64,000 bases of DNA from JBFHRE01 sp041746105 (lineage in GTDB: Bacteria > Actinomycetota > Acidimicrobiia > Spongiisociales > ZC4RG35), in assembly GCA_041746105.1 (NCBI GenBank), contig JBGTHP010000014.1, forward strand, positions 44,430 through 108,429, in the 5' to 3' direction. Shown one piece after another: positions 8,626 to 16,918 of the stretch. Positions within the stretch are counted from its first letter, which is position 1. Each line of letters begins with the position of its first letter. The translations under genes were made by a program, and so were the position numbers. A model generated the notes under the pieces. It saw only the letters and a list, made by a program, of their open reading frames with translations. It did no database searches and was not told the origin of the DNA.

Positions 8626-8782
8626 TCCCTCGGCGATCAAGGGTTGGTCGGCGTTTGGCATTCATTCCTTGTGCGAGCCGAGCGAGTGTTGGGTGAGGTG
8701 GATCGGCCCCCGACACCAGGGGTCCGGGTCTGATGCCACCATGTGGCCACATCCATCGCCCTCGCCATCTGAACCAGCAAAT

Positions 8783-8808
8783 GAGGACCGCCCCGAAGGG
8801 CGGTCCTC
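8783..8808 (-). terminator. Rho-independent-type hairpin after ssrA
   Basis: A perfect 11-bp stem (GAGGACCGCCC / GGGCGGTCCTC) closes a four-base loop that reads TTCG on the minus strand, an exceptionally stable C(UUCG)G tetraloop. It begins 6 bases past the tmRNA 3' end. The downstream T-tract is short (ATTTGC). It could also stop the converging kinase transcript. Confidence 0.75.
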
Positions 8809-8814
8809 GATGGG

Positions 8815-9172
8815 TGGAGGTGCGGGGAGTCGAACCCCGGTCCGTTGAGCCTTCCACGCCGGCATCTCCGAGCGCAGCCATCAGCAAGTATTTCGGTCTC
8901 GGGGCGCTGTTGGCACGTGATCCCTCGACCTACTTCGGAATCGTCTTAGCTCGTAGTCCCGACCCCTACGAGAGCGTCCTGCATTGCGGCGCCCGGATCC
9001 GGCGAGGCAGGCACCCTCCGGGCGGACGGGCTGTTACTGGTTTTTAATCAGGCAGCCAGTGCGAAGTTGTCTTCGGCACTTGTGTTTGTTTCCCGGTTCT
9101 TTAACGAGGACTCCGGGGACCTCGGCTCGCTTCCGGCGCTTCGACACTCAACGTCGAAACCAGTACACCCCC
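8815..9172 (-). ncRNA. ssrA: Transfer-messenger RNA
   Basis: tmRNA rescues stalled ribosomes with SmpB. The 5' end reads GGGGGTGTACTGGTTTCGAC, the canonical tmRNA start. The 3' end reads GTTCGACTCCCCGCACCTCC plus a discriminator A, so a 7-bp acceptor stem GGGGGTG/CACCTCC (one G-U pair) forms between the two ends, about 358 bases apart. The 3' CCA is not fully encoded (CCC follows the discriminator). The tag reading frame ends ...S-A-E-D-N-F-A-L-A-A-stop, with the TGA at 9050-9048 and AEDNFALAA at 9077-9051; the resume codon further upstream is not certain. The ALAA ending is the usual proteolysis signal. smpB lies about 530 bases away across one small gene. Confidence 0.96.
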
Positions 9173-9274
9173 AATTGGGTACTAGTCATTCTAGATCAAC
9201 ACTTGGGATAGCTGCTGTGAAAGGTTGCCGACCAGCTACAGTGAGTGAGATAGTCGTCACATAGAGTGGTATAG

Positions 9275-9700
9275 ATGCAAATCGACGGATTGACTGGACT
9301 TCTGGAGTTCGTCAAAAACCTGAACATCAAAGAATCGGTGGCCGTGCTCAGCATGGCTGGATCTCTGGCAGTGGGCGCGGCCGTGGCCAACCCCGGTGCG
9401 GACAAGTCTCCGTCCCAGATCGAGCGAATGTATGGAGCACAAGACGACGACGCTGTCGACCTCGGTGTTGTCACGACCGACCCTGAATCCGAGGTTGAGT
9501 CATCAACCAAAGACGAATCCAAAGCCGAAAAGGACCAGGCCGAGGGCGGCGATGACGACGCAGACGAGAACGATGAAGATGACGGAGACGACCACGACGA
9601 GGGCAGCGACGACGGGGTTGAAAACGGCGGGAAAAAAGACGATAAGGGATCCGGCCAAAAGGGGAACAGCGGGAAGAACGGCGGCGGAGACGACGACTGA
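9275..9700 (+). CDS. Small protein with hydrophobic N-terminus and highly acidic disordered tail
   Basis: I do not recognise this 141-residue protein. Residues 20-40 (ESVAVLSMAGSLAVGAAVAN) form a hydrophobic segment that could be a signal or a membrane anchor. From about residue 50 on it is almost only Asp, Glu, Lys, Gly, Ser and Asn (for example DDDADENDEDDGDDHDEG), which predicts a disordered, strongly acidic tail that might bind calcium or other cations. Start ATG at 9275. It is transcribed away from ssrA and ends 3 bases before the convergent smpB stop. Composition bias makes the coding call less certain than for its neighbours, although the in-frame hydrophobic head argues for a real gene. 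Confidence 0.6.
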   Translation: MQIDGLTGLLEFVKNLNIKESVAVLSMAGSLAVGAAVANPGADKSPSQIERMYGAQDDDAVDLGVVTTDPESEVESSTKDESKAEKDQAEGGDDDADENDEDDGDDHDEGSDDGVENGGKKDDKGSGQKGNSGKNGGGDDD

Positions 9701-9703
9701 AAT

Positions 9704-10150
9704 TCAGCGGGTGCGACGTACCGCCCGATCCATCTCCCTGCGCTGCTCACGCTCTTTGATGCTCTGACGCTTGTCGATGCTGCGTTTTCCGCGTCCCAGC
9801 CCCAGCTCAACCTTGACCCTGCCTTCTTTGAAATAAAGCTTCATCGGGACCAGCGTCAAGCCTTTTTCGGCCAGCTGCGAGGCCATTCGATCGATCTCAC
9901 GCCGGTGCATCAGCAGTTTTCTCATACGAGTCGGGTCGTGGCCTCCTTCCCGTGAAAACGAATGTGGTCCGATGTATAGGCCGTGGATATAGAGCTGGCC
10001 CCTCTGGATGAGGGCATAAGCATCGGCGAGGTTCGATTTCCCCTCGCGGAGGCTTTTGACCTCTGATCCCACCAATACGATTCCGGCTTCGAAACGCTCG
10101 AGAATCTCGTAGTCGTAGGTGGACCGTCGGTTGGAGGCGATGATCTTCAT
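9704..10150 (-). CDS. smpB: SsrA-binding protein
   Basis: SmpB binds tmRNA and places it in the ribosomal A site. The 148-residue length is normal. Signatures are MKIIASNRRSTYDYEILERF, 'GIVLVGSEVKSLREGKSNLADAYA', 'HDPTRMRKLLMHRREID', and the basic C-terminal tail 'GRGKRSIDKRQSIKEREQRR' that mimics the codon-anticodon helix. The ATG at 10150 overlaps the stop of the upstream peptidase gene (TGATG). The gene ends the ftsE-ftsX-peptidase-smpB cluster. Confidence 0.97.
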   Translation of the reverse strand: MKIIASNRRSTYDYEILERFEAGIVLVGSEVKSLREGKSNLADAYALIQRGQLYIHGLYIGPHSFSREGGHDPTRMRKLLMHRREIDRMASQLAEKGLTLVPMKLYFKEGRVKVELGLGRGKRSIDKRQSIKEREQRREMDRAVRRTR

Positions 10151-11340
10151 CAGCCGAGATATTTCATCGGATCGACCGGTGTCCCGTTCTCCCTTGTCTC
10201 GAAATGGAGATGGGGCCCAGTGCAGAATCCCGTGCAGCCGACGTATCCGATCACCTGTCCGGACCCAACCGATTCGCCGACCGAGACCGAAATCGTTGAT
10301 TGGTGTGCATAAAGAGTGGCCAGACCACCTCCATGGTCGATGACCACGGCGTTCCCGTAGCCGCCGTAGGGACCTGCAATCAAAACGGTGCCGCCGCTCG
10401 CCGCCCAGATCGGAGTTCCGGAGGAGGCTGCGATATCGATGCCGGTGTGAAGCTTTTTTGTGCCGAAGATGGGGTGAATGCGGTAACCGAACGAGGAACT
10501 CACCCAGCCAGAGACGGGCCATGAGAGCACGCCTGGCCTGGTTCCGCCAGAAGATTGTTTGGCGGCTATCTCCTTCTGCAGCCGTGCTGCGTCCGCCTCG
10601 AGGCCATCCTTGTGTTCTTCGAACTCGGCGATATCCGATCTGATCGCGGCCAGTAGCGACTCGACGTCGGCGAGTTCTGCCTCTGCCTGCTCACGGAGCG
10701 TCTCCATCTCGGCAAGCTCGACCACCAAGACCGCCTTTTGTTCGTTGAGACCGGCGAGCTCGGCCTTGACCTGTTGCCGGCTATCGCCGACCTCCTCCCG
10801 CTGGCGTTCTTCGTCCTGTTTCAGGATGGCAAACGCATCGAGAAGGTCCTCGTTGATCCCCGCCATCCGATCTACGTAGGCCAGTCCTAGGGCCACATCC
10901 CCGGCGTCGGCGATCGAGAACATCACGGCGCTGCCAGAAGCGGTCGATGCGCTCATATACATCTGGATCGCCTGGATCTGGAGGTCGTTTTCGGTGGCTG
11001 CAAGGTTGGCCCTGGTAGCCGCGAGCTGGCTCTCGATCTGGCGAAGGTGTTGAGTCAACTCCTCGACGCGAGCCTCCGCCACCGCCATTTCTGCTTGTTT
11101 GGAGTCGACCCTCGACTGGGCCTCGATCACAACCGCCAGAGATGCCTCGAGGCGCTGCTGGGCGTCGGCCAGCTGTTCACCGACCTTCCGGCTCTCGGCT
11201 TTCGAATTGTCAATCTGCGACTCGAGCGCGGCGATCTCCTTGCGAACCTCGTCGAGATCGGCGCTCGGATCGTGGGCGGTGGCCGGCAACCCGACGGTGA
11301 AGAGCAGGATCGTCATCAGAAGACCCAGCCTTTTCGTCAT
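10150..11340 (-). CDS. Secreted coiled-coil M23 (LytM/EnvC-type) peptidoglycan endopeptidase
   Basis: This 396-residue protein has a signal peptide (MTKRLGLLMTILLFTVGLPA), a long coiled coil (about residues 25-235, rich in E/Q/A heptads) and a C-terminal M23 domain. The zinc motifs look complete: HTGIDIA (His and Asp ligands) and GPHLHFE (HxH). In E. coli EnvC these sites are degenerate and the protein only activates amidases. Here the intact motifs suggest a real endopeptidase. The ATG at 11340 overlaps the ftsX stop by 4 bases. By analogy with FtsEX-EnvC and FtsEX-PcsB, the FtsX loop probably controls it at the division site. Confidence 0.9.
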   Translation of the reverse strand: MTKRLGLLMTILLFTVGLPATAHDPSADLDEVRKEIAALESQIDNSKAESRKVGEQLADAQQRLEASLAVVIEAQSRVDSKQAEMAVAEARVEELTQHLRQIESQLAATRANLAATENDLQIQAIQMYMSASTASGSAVMFSIADAGDVALGLAYVDRMAGINEDLLDAFAILKQDEERQREEVGDSRQQVKAELAGLNEQKAVLVVELAEMETLREQAEAELADVESLLAAIRSDIAEFEEHKDGLEADAARLQKEIAAKQSSGGTRPGVLSWPVSGWVSSSFGYRIHPIFGTKKLHTGIDIAASSGTPIWAASGGTVLIAGPYGGYGNAVVIDHGGGLATLYAHQSTISVSVGESVGSGQVIGYVGCTGFCTGPHLHFETRENGTPVDPMKYLG

Positions 11341-12257
11341 GCAGCACCTGCCACCTTGCCGCCGTCGGCCTCTCTCAGATACCGACTCAAACCGATCAGT
11401 GACCCAATCACGCCTGCCGCCGCGCCAAAGAGGACAAAGGCGATACCCCACCTGAGGAAGAAGCTCGGCGGTATGTCAAAAGTGAACAGCAACAACACCG
11501 AGGCGCCGGTCGATGCGAGATTGCGGAAGATCACCCACACCGACAGAACTGCGATGAATGCACCCACCACTCCCTCGATCAAACCCTCCAGGAGGAACGG
11601 AATTCGAATGAACCAGTTGGAAGCACCGACCAGTTTCATGATCGAAACCTCGTCCCGCCGCGCATAGATTGCCATCCGGATGGTGTTCGATATGAGGATC
11701 ACGGCGGCAGTGCCAAGGACCAAAGCAAGCCCCAGCCCAAACAAGCGGAGGCCCCGCGACAAGTTTGAGAGTTGATCGATCTGGTCGCCCAACGTCGTGA
11801 CCCTCATGAACGCAGGCAACGCCTGGAGCCGGAATTGCACGTCACGCCATGAATCTATGTCAACGAGTTTTATCCGGACGCTCGAAGGTATCGAGGTCGG
11901 GTCGACCTCGGCGACGAAGTCGGGCCGGTCGGCGAACAGCTGCTGGAACTCGACGTATGCAGCCGGTTTGTCGACGTAACTGACTTCTTTTATCTCGTCC
12001 CACTCCGAAACCTCGCTGACGAGACCCAGTTGTTCGTCGGCCGAAAGCCCGCCGTCCACCTCCTCCTTGAAGAAGGCGATGACGTGGGTTCCGTCCTGCC
12101 AGGCCAAAGTGTTGATCCTCAACATCTCATTGAGGGCGATGGCGCCGAATGCGAGCCCCATCGAGAGAAAGACGGCGAGCACGGCCCCCACCACCACCAG
12201 CGCATTTCGCCGGAGGTTGACCAGGGCCTCGCGGAGAAGGAAGGAAAGCCGGCTCAT
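11337..12257 (-). CDS. ftsX: Cell division ABC transporter permease FtsX
   Basis: FtsX is the membrane subunit of FtsEX, which couples ATP hydrolysis at the divisome to activation of cell-wall hydrolases. The 306-residue protein has an N-terminal transmembrane segment (ALVVVGAVLAVFLSMGLAFG), a large extracellular loop (about residues 45-165), and three C-terminal membrane segments around 'FGLGLALVLGTAAVILISNT', the usual FtsX layout. It overlaps ftsE and the downstream peptidase gene by 4 bases each, consistent with equimolar translation of the three. Confidence 0.95.
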   Translation of the reverse strand: MSRLSFLLREALVNLRRNALVVVGAVLAVFLSMGLAFGAIALNEMLRINTLAWQDGTHVIAFFKEEVDGGLSADEQLGLVSEVSEWDEIKEVSYVDKPAAYVEFQQLFADRPDFVAEVDPTSIPSSVRIKLVDIDSWRDVQFRLQALPAFMRVTTLGDQIDQLSNLSRGLRLFGLGLALVLGTAAVILISNTIRMAIYARRDEVSIMKLVGASNWFIRIPFLLEGLIEGVVGAFIAVLSVWVIFRNLASTGASVLLLFTFDIPPSFFLRWGIAFVLFGAAAGVIGSLIGLSRYLREADGGKVAGAA

Positions 12258-13033
12258 TCGCTCTCGAGGTCCAGGCCGTCGTCCACGACCGCTTCTTCGA
12301 GGTCATCTCCAACGATGTCGGCTTCTGATCCGTTGGCTGGGTCGCCGCTCCAGGCAGATTCGTATCGGCCTGTCGCCTGATCGCGCACGATCTTGCCCTT
12401 GTCGATCGCGACCACTCTTCGCTGCATCGCGTCAACGATGGCGTGATCGTGGGTCGCCATGACGATCGTTGTCCCCGTCCGGTTGATTCGATCGAGCAGT
12501 TTCATGATGCCGACCGAGGTCGCAGGATCAAGGTTTCCGGTCGGTTCGTCGGCGAGAAGAATTGGTGCACGGTTGACGAAGGCGCGTGCAATCGAAACGC
12601 GTTGCTGCTCGCCTCCTGACAACTGGCGCGGGAACCGTTCGTGCTTGTCCCCCAGCCCAACCAGGTCAAGGACCTGCTCTACCTGAGTTTTGATCACTCC
12701 GCGGGGGCGTCCCAAAACTTCGAGAGCGAACGCAACGTTTTCCGCCACGGTCTTGTTGGGAAGCAGTTTGAAATCCTGAAACACCGTCCCGATCGAGCGG
12801 CGCAGATACGGCACCTTCCAGTCGGGCAGCTTGGTGATGTCCTTTCCTGCGACCCACAAATTCCCTCGGGTCACGGGCTCCTGGCGGAGCATCAGTCGGA
12901 TCAGGGTCGATTTTCCGGATCCCGACGCTCCGACGAGGAACACAAACTCCCCCCGTTGGATGTCGAGGGAGACGTCACGGGCGGCAACTGTGCCACCCTC
13001 ATAAACCTTGGTTACGTCTTGGAGACGGATCAT
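12254..13033 (-). CDS. ftsE: Cell division ATP-binding protein FtsE
   Basis: FtsE is the ABC ATPase partner of FtsX. Walker A (GASGSGKST), the Q-loop (VFQDFKLL), signature (LSGGEQQR), Walker B (ILLADEPT) and the switch histidine (MATHDH) are all present in the first 220 residues. The 259-residue length exceeds the usual 220-230 because of an acidic C-terminal extension (about residues 228-259, GSEADIVGDDLEEAVVDDG) of unknown role. Start ATG 13033, 99 bases downstream of prfB. Confidence 0.96.
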   Translation of the reverse strand: MIRLQDVTKVYEGGTVAARDVSLDIQRGEFVFLVGASGSGKSTLIRLMLRQEPVTRGNLWVAGKDITKLPDWKVPYLRRSIGTVFQDFKLLPNKTVAENVAFALEVLGRPRGVIKTQVEQVLDLVGLGDKHERFPRQLSGGEQQRVSIARAFVNRAPILLADEPTGNLDPATSVGIMKLLDRINRTGTTIVMATHDHAIVDAMQRRVVAIDKGKIVRDQATGRYESAWSGDPANGSEADIVGDDLEEAVVDDGLDLESE

Positions 13034-13132
13034 GGATGACCCTCCGAATCGTCGGCCGCTCTGGCAAGCGACAGGCGCGAAAAACTACAGAATGAACAAC
13101 AGGAGGCTACCAGCGGGCATCGGCAACCCAGT

Positions 13133-14254
13133 TCAATCGGCGTCGCCGGCCGCCTCGTGGTTGGCTCTTCTCCACCGCAGATACCCCTCGACCAGGTCGT
13201 CGAGATCACCGTCGAGCACGGCTCCGACGTTGCCGATTTCGGTATCGGTCCTCAGGTCTTTCACCATCTGATAAGGCTGGAGCACATAAGAACGAATCTG
13301 GCGTCCCCAGGCGGCGTCACCCTGCTCCCCCCTGATCTCATTAAGATGGGCTGCCTGCTCCTCGCGTTGACGTTGCGCCAACTTGGCCTTCAACATCGTC
13401 ATCGCCTTGGCCCGATTCTGCAGCTGGGATCGCTCGTTTTGGCAGGAGGTGACGATTCCGGTCGGAAGGTGAGTGATCCGCACTGCCGAGTCGGTCGTGT
13501 TGACATGCTGGCCCCCGGCGCCCTGGGAGCGGAAGGTGTCTATCCGCAGATCTTCGTCGCGGATGTCCAAGTCGATCGCGTCACCGAGATCCGGGACGAT
13601 GTCCACTCCGGCAAAAGAGGTGTGGCGGCGGGCGTTGGAATCGAATGGACTGATCCTGACCAAACGGTGGGTCCCCCTCTCCGACTCTACGGTGCCGTAG
13701 GCGTTGGCACCCTCGATCGTCATCGTCGCTGATTTGTAACCCGCTTCTTCCCCTTCAGTGATGTCGTCGATGCTCACCGCAAAACCCTTGGATGTGAGGT
13801 AGCGCTCGTACATCCGAAAGAGCATCTCGGCCCAGTCCGCTGCATCGACTCCGCCGGCTCCGGCGTAGACGGTGAGGATGGCGGTGTGATCGTCATACTC
13901 ACCGAAGTACAAAGACTCGAGCTCGAGCCGATGGAGTTCCTGATCGATCCTGGCGACCTCGGCACGCGCCTCGGCGATCGAATCCTCGTCGGCGAAACCC
14001 ACGAGGACGTCGGCGTCATCCAGACCCGCTTCGAGTCCGCTGATCAGGTCGAAAATCTGTTCATAGCGATTCAGTTTCTGGGTGATCTGGCGGGCACGAT
14101 TGGGATCGTTCCAGAGGTCGGTCGAGCCGGCCATCTCTCGCAACTCGTCGAGCTCGGTGGCTTTGTGGTCGACGTCGAGAAATCCGCGAGCGTCTGCGAG
14201 GCGTTTTCGCAACTCGGGCAGCATCGTTTTCGGATCGACTTCGTCGAAGGCCAT
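13133..14254 (-). CDS. prfB: Peptide chain release factor 2
   Basis: RF2 releases peptides at UGA and UAA. The 373-residue protein contains the SPF tripeptide (RISPFDSNARRHTSF), which reads the stop codon, and the GGQ catalytic loop (RSQGAGGQHVNTTDSA). Unlike E. coli prfB there is no in-frame UGA near codon 26; the frame is continuous, so no programmed frameshift is needed. It starts 9 bases after the secA stop and is probably translated from the same mRNA. Confidence 0.97.
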   Translation of the reverse strand: MAFDEVDPKTMLPELRKRLADARGFLDVDHKATELDELREMAGSTDLWNDPNRARQITQKLNRYEQIFDLISGLEAGLDDADVLVGFADEDSIAEARAEVARIDQELHRLELESLYFGEYDDHTAILTVYAGAGGVDAADWAEMLFRMYERYLTSKGFAVSIDDITEGEEAGYKSATMTIEGANAYGTVESERGTHRLVRISPFDSNARRHTSFAGVDIVPDLGDAIDLDIRDEDLRIDTFRSQGAGGQHVNTTDSAVRITHLPTGIVTSCQNERSQLQNRAKAMTMLKAKLAQRQREEQAAHLNEIRGEQGDAAWGRQIRSYVLQPYQMVKDLRTDTEIGNVGAVLDGDLDDLVEGYLRWRRANHEAAGDAD

Positions 14255-14263
14255 GGCCGGACG

Positions 14264-16876
14264 TTAGGCGACGGCGCCGTGGCACCGCTTGTACTTCTTG
14301 CCGCTCCCGCACGGGCAAGTTTCATTGCGGCCCACTTCCCCGCTGGAGCGCGCCGGTTTGTTGGAACCGACGGACACCGGTTCAACCCTGCGCGGTGTCG
14401 CCTGGGGTTGGGCCAGCTGGACATGGAAGAGATAGCGGACGGCGTCGGCCTTGGCCGAATCAACGAGGTCGGCGAACATGTCGTAGGCCTCGCGCTGATA
14501 TTCGGTCAGCGGGTCCCTTTGACCCATCGCTCTCAGACCGATCCCGGCTCGCAGGTAATCCATGTCGGCGAGGTGCTCACGCCACTTGTTGTCGATGACC
14601 GACAGCATCACCGAGCGCTCTACCTGCCGGAGCGTGTCGGCGCCCAACTCCTTCTCTCGATCGGTATATGCCTCGTGGGCTGCCTGGAGCGCAGCTTCCA
14701 CCACGGCATCGGCGTCGATTCGTGTCGAGAACGAATCTGGTTGGAGATCCATCGGGAAGTAGATTGCCATTTCCCGGTTGAGGGCATCCCAATCCCAGTT
14801 GGCGGGTGCGATCTCGGGATCGAGGTTGGATTCGACGGTGTCCTCGACCACCTTGTCGATCCAGTCCCGAGCGAGCTGGTCAGTTCCATCTCCGCCGAGA
14901 ATGCCTGCGCGCCATTGATAGATGATCTCACGCTGACGATTCATGACTTCGTCGTACTTCAGAACGTTCTTGCGTATTTCGAAGTTTTGAGACTCGACCT
15001 GCCGTTGCGCTCGCTCGACAGCCTTGTTGACCATCTTGTGTTCGATCGGCATATCGTCGGGGATGTTCAGACGCTCCATCACCGAAACCACACGCTCGCC
15101 CTGGAATCGCCGCATCAGGTCGTCGCGGAGGGACAGATAAAAGCGGGACTCACCGGCATCTCCCTGGCGACCCGACCGGCCTCGCAGCTGATTGTCGATC
15201 CGCCGCGACTCATGGCGTTCGGTGCCGACCACGTACAGTCCGCCCCTGTCCTTGACCAGCTCACGAGCAACCAGCACCTCACTGTTGAACTGCTTCTGTA
15301 GTTCTACGAGACGGTCGTGGTAACCGTCGTCTGCGGGTTCAACCCCCTGGCGCTTCAGCTCGTGTTTGGCCATGGCTTCGGCATTGCCCCCAAGCATGAT
15401 GTCGACACCTCGACCGGCCATGTTGGTGGCAACTGTCACCGCACCGGGACGACCGGCCTGCGCGATGATCTCGGCCTCCCTGGTGTGCTGTTTTGCATTG
15501 AGTACCTCGTGCGCCACGCCCCGCTTTTGGAGGGCGCGACTCAACCTCTCGGATTTTTCGATCGAAACCGTCCCGAGCAGCACTGGTTGCTGGTTCTGGT
15601 TGCGAGCCACGACGTCCTCGACCACTGCGTCGAACTTGGCGTCCTCGGTCTTGTAGACGAGGTCGGCGCGATCGTCACGAACGATATCGCGGTTGGTGGG
15701 GACGATCAGAACCTCGAGTCCGTAGATGGATGCGAGTTCGGCAGCCTCGGTTTCGGCAGTTCCCGTCATACCGGCCAGCTTCTCGTAAAGGCGGAAGTAG
15801 TTCTGCAGTGTGATGGTGGCGAGGGTCTGACTCTCTTCTTTGATCGCCACCCCCTCTTTGGCTTCGATCGCCTGATGGAGTCCTTCCGAGTAGCGCCGAC
15901 CCTCCAACACCCGACCGGTGAACTCGTCGACGATCTTCACCTCGCCGTGGTCGATCAGGTAGTCGACATCGAGGTGATAGAGCTCTTTTGCCTTGAGGGC
16001 GGTCTCCATGTGATGGACGAGGTCGACAGCTGCGTGGTCGTAGAGATTCTCGATGCCGAGCACTTCCTCGACCCGAGCCACCCCCTCCTCCGTGACCAAA
16101 ACCTGGCGTTTTCCCTCGTCGACCTCGTAGTGCTCTTCAGGTCTGAGCCGCGAGACGATCCTCGAGAATTCTTTGTACCAACTGGCGGCGTCGGCCACCC
16201 GACCCGAGATGATCAGCGGGGTTCGCGCCTCGTCGATGAGAATCGAGTCGACCTCGTCGACGATTGCATACGAGTGACCGCGCTGGACCATGTCCTCGGC
16301 CCGCATCGCCATGTTGTCTCGTAGGTAGTCGAAACCGAACTCGTTGTTGGTTCCGTAGGTGAGGTCGGCGTCGTAGGCCGGGCGACGTTCCAACGGTGTC
16401 AATCCGGCTTGGATCAGCCCAACGGACATCCCAAGAAACTCATGGACCTGACCCATCCACTCCGAGTCACGGGCGGCGAGATAGTCGTTGACGGTGACCA
16501 GATGGACGCCTTTGCCGGCAAGAGCATTCAGGTATACCGGGAGCGTCGACACCAGGGTCTTGCCTTCACCGGTACGCATCTCTGCCACCATCCCGCGATG
16601 AAGGGCAGCACCACCAACAATCTGCACGTCATAGTGACGCTGACCTAAGGTCCGTTTGGCGGCTTCCCTCACCACGGCAAACGCTTCTGCCTGGATATCG
16701 TCAAGCGGAGCTCCGTTGGCCAGTCGATCGCGAAACTCGGTTGTTTTGGATGCGAGCGCGCCGTCGCTCAGGGTTTCGGTCTCGGGTTCGAGCGCATTGA
16801 CTGCCGTGACGACCTTTTGAAACTCCTTGAGGGCACGGCCTTCACCTGCCCGCAGGACCTTGTTGAATACAGACAT
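14264..16876 (-). CDS. secA: Preprotein translocase ATPase SecA
   Basis: SecA drives protein export through SecYEG. The 870-residue length is typical. Visible elements: N-terminal MSVFNKVLRAGEGRALKEFQ, Walker A 'MRTGEGKTL', the DEAD-like box within 'DEVDSILIDEARTPLIISG', 'TVSIEKSERLS', 'NMAGRGVDIMLGGN', 'QLRGRSGRQGD', and a C-terminal zinc-binding tail CPCGSGKKYKRCHG that typically contacts SecB or the ribosome. The gene lies between the response regulator (42 bases upstream) and prfB. Confidence 0.98.
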   Translation of the reverse strand: MSVFNKVLRAGEGRALKEFQKVVTAVNALEPETETLSDGALASKTTEFRDRLANGAPLDDIQAEAFAVVREAAKRTLGQRHYDVQIVGGAALHRGMVAEMRTGEGKTLVSTLPVYLNALAGKGVHLVTVNDYLAARDSEWMGQVHEFLGMSVGLIQAGLTPLERRPAYDADLTYGTNNEFGFDYLRDNMAMRAEDMVQRGHSYAIVDEVDSILIDEARTPLIISGRVADAASWYKEFSRIVSRLRPEEHYEVDEGKRQVLVTEEGVARVEEVLGIENLYDHAAVDLVHHMETALKAKELYHLDVDYLIDHGEVKIVDEFTGRVLEGRRYSEGLHQAIEAKEGVAIKEESQTLATITLQNYFRLYEKLAGMTGTAETEAAELASIYGLEVLIVPTNRDIVRDDRADLVYKTEDAKFDAVVEDVVARNQNQQPVLLGTVSIEKSERLSRALQKRGVAHEVLNAKQHTREAEIIAQAGRPGAVTVATNMAGRGVDIMLGGNAEAMAKHELKRQGVEPADDGYHDRLVELQKQFNSEVLVARELVKDRGGLYVVGTERHESRRIDNQLRGRSGRQGDAGESRFYLSLRDDLMRRFQGERVVSVMERLNIPDDMPIEHKMVNKAVERAQRQVESQNFEIRKNVLKYDEVMNRQREIIYQWRAGILGGDGTDQLARDWIDKVVEDTVESNLDPEIAPANWDWDALNREMAIYFPMDLQPDSFSTRIDADAVVEAALQAAHEAYTDREKELGADTLRQVERSVMLSVIDNKWREHLADMDYLRAGIGLRAMGQRDPLTEYQREAYDMFADLVDSAKADAVRYLFHVQLAQPQATPRRVEPVSVGSNKPARSSGEVGRNETCPCGSGKKYKRCHGAVA

Positions 16877-16918
16877 ATGGCCTAGAGGTTATCCGTTATC
16901 TGGCGGTGTGTAGATGGG

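Noticed and set aside
8811..8900. A separate tRNA gene (T-arm-like GTTCGACTCCCC)
   Set aside because: This is the 3' tRNA-like half of the tmRNA; the matching 5' half lies at about 9172, and no anticodon arm is present.
6967..9274. Two-component pair with the kinase
   Set aside because: No receiver-domain gene lies beside the kinase; the regulator at 16919-17575 is almost 9 kb away and coupled to hpf.
13133..14254. Programmed frameshift in prfB
   Set aside because: The frame is continuous through the region where E. coli prfB has its in-frame UGA.
13886..15301. 471-codon plus-strand open frame
   Set aside because: Antisense to prfB and secA, both clear; rejected as a coding shadow.
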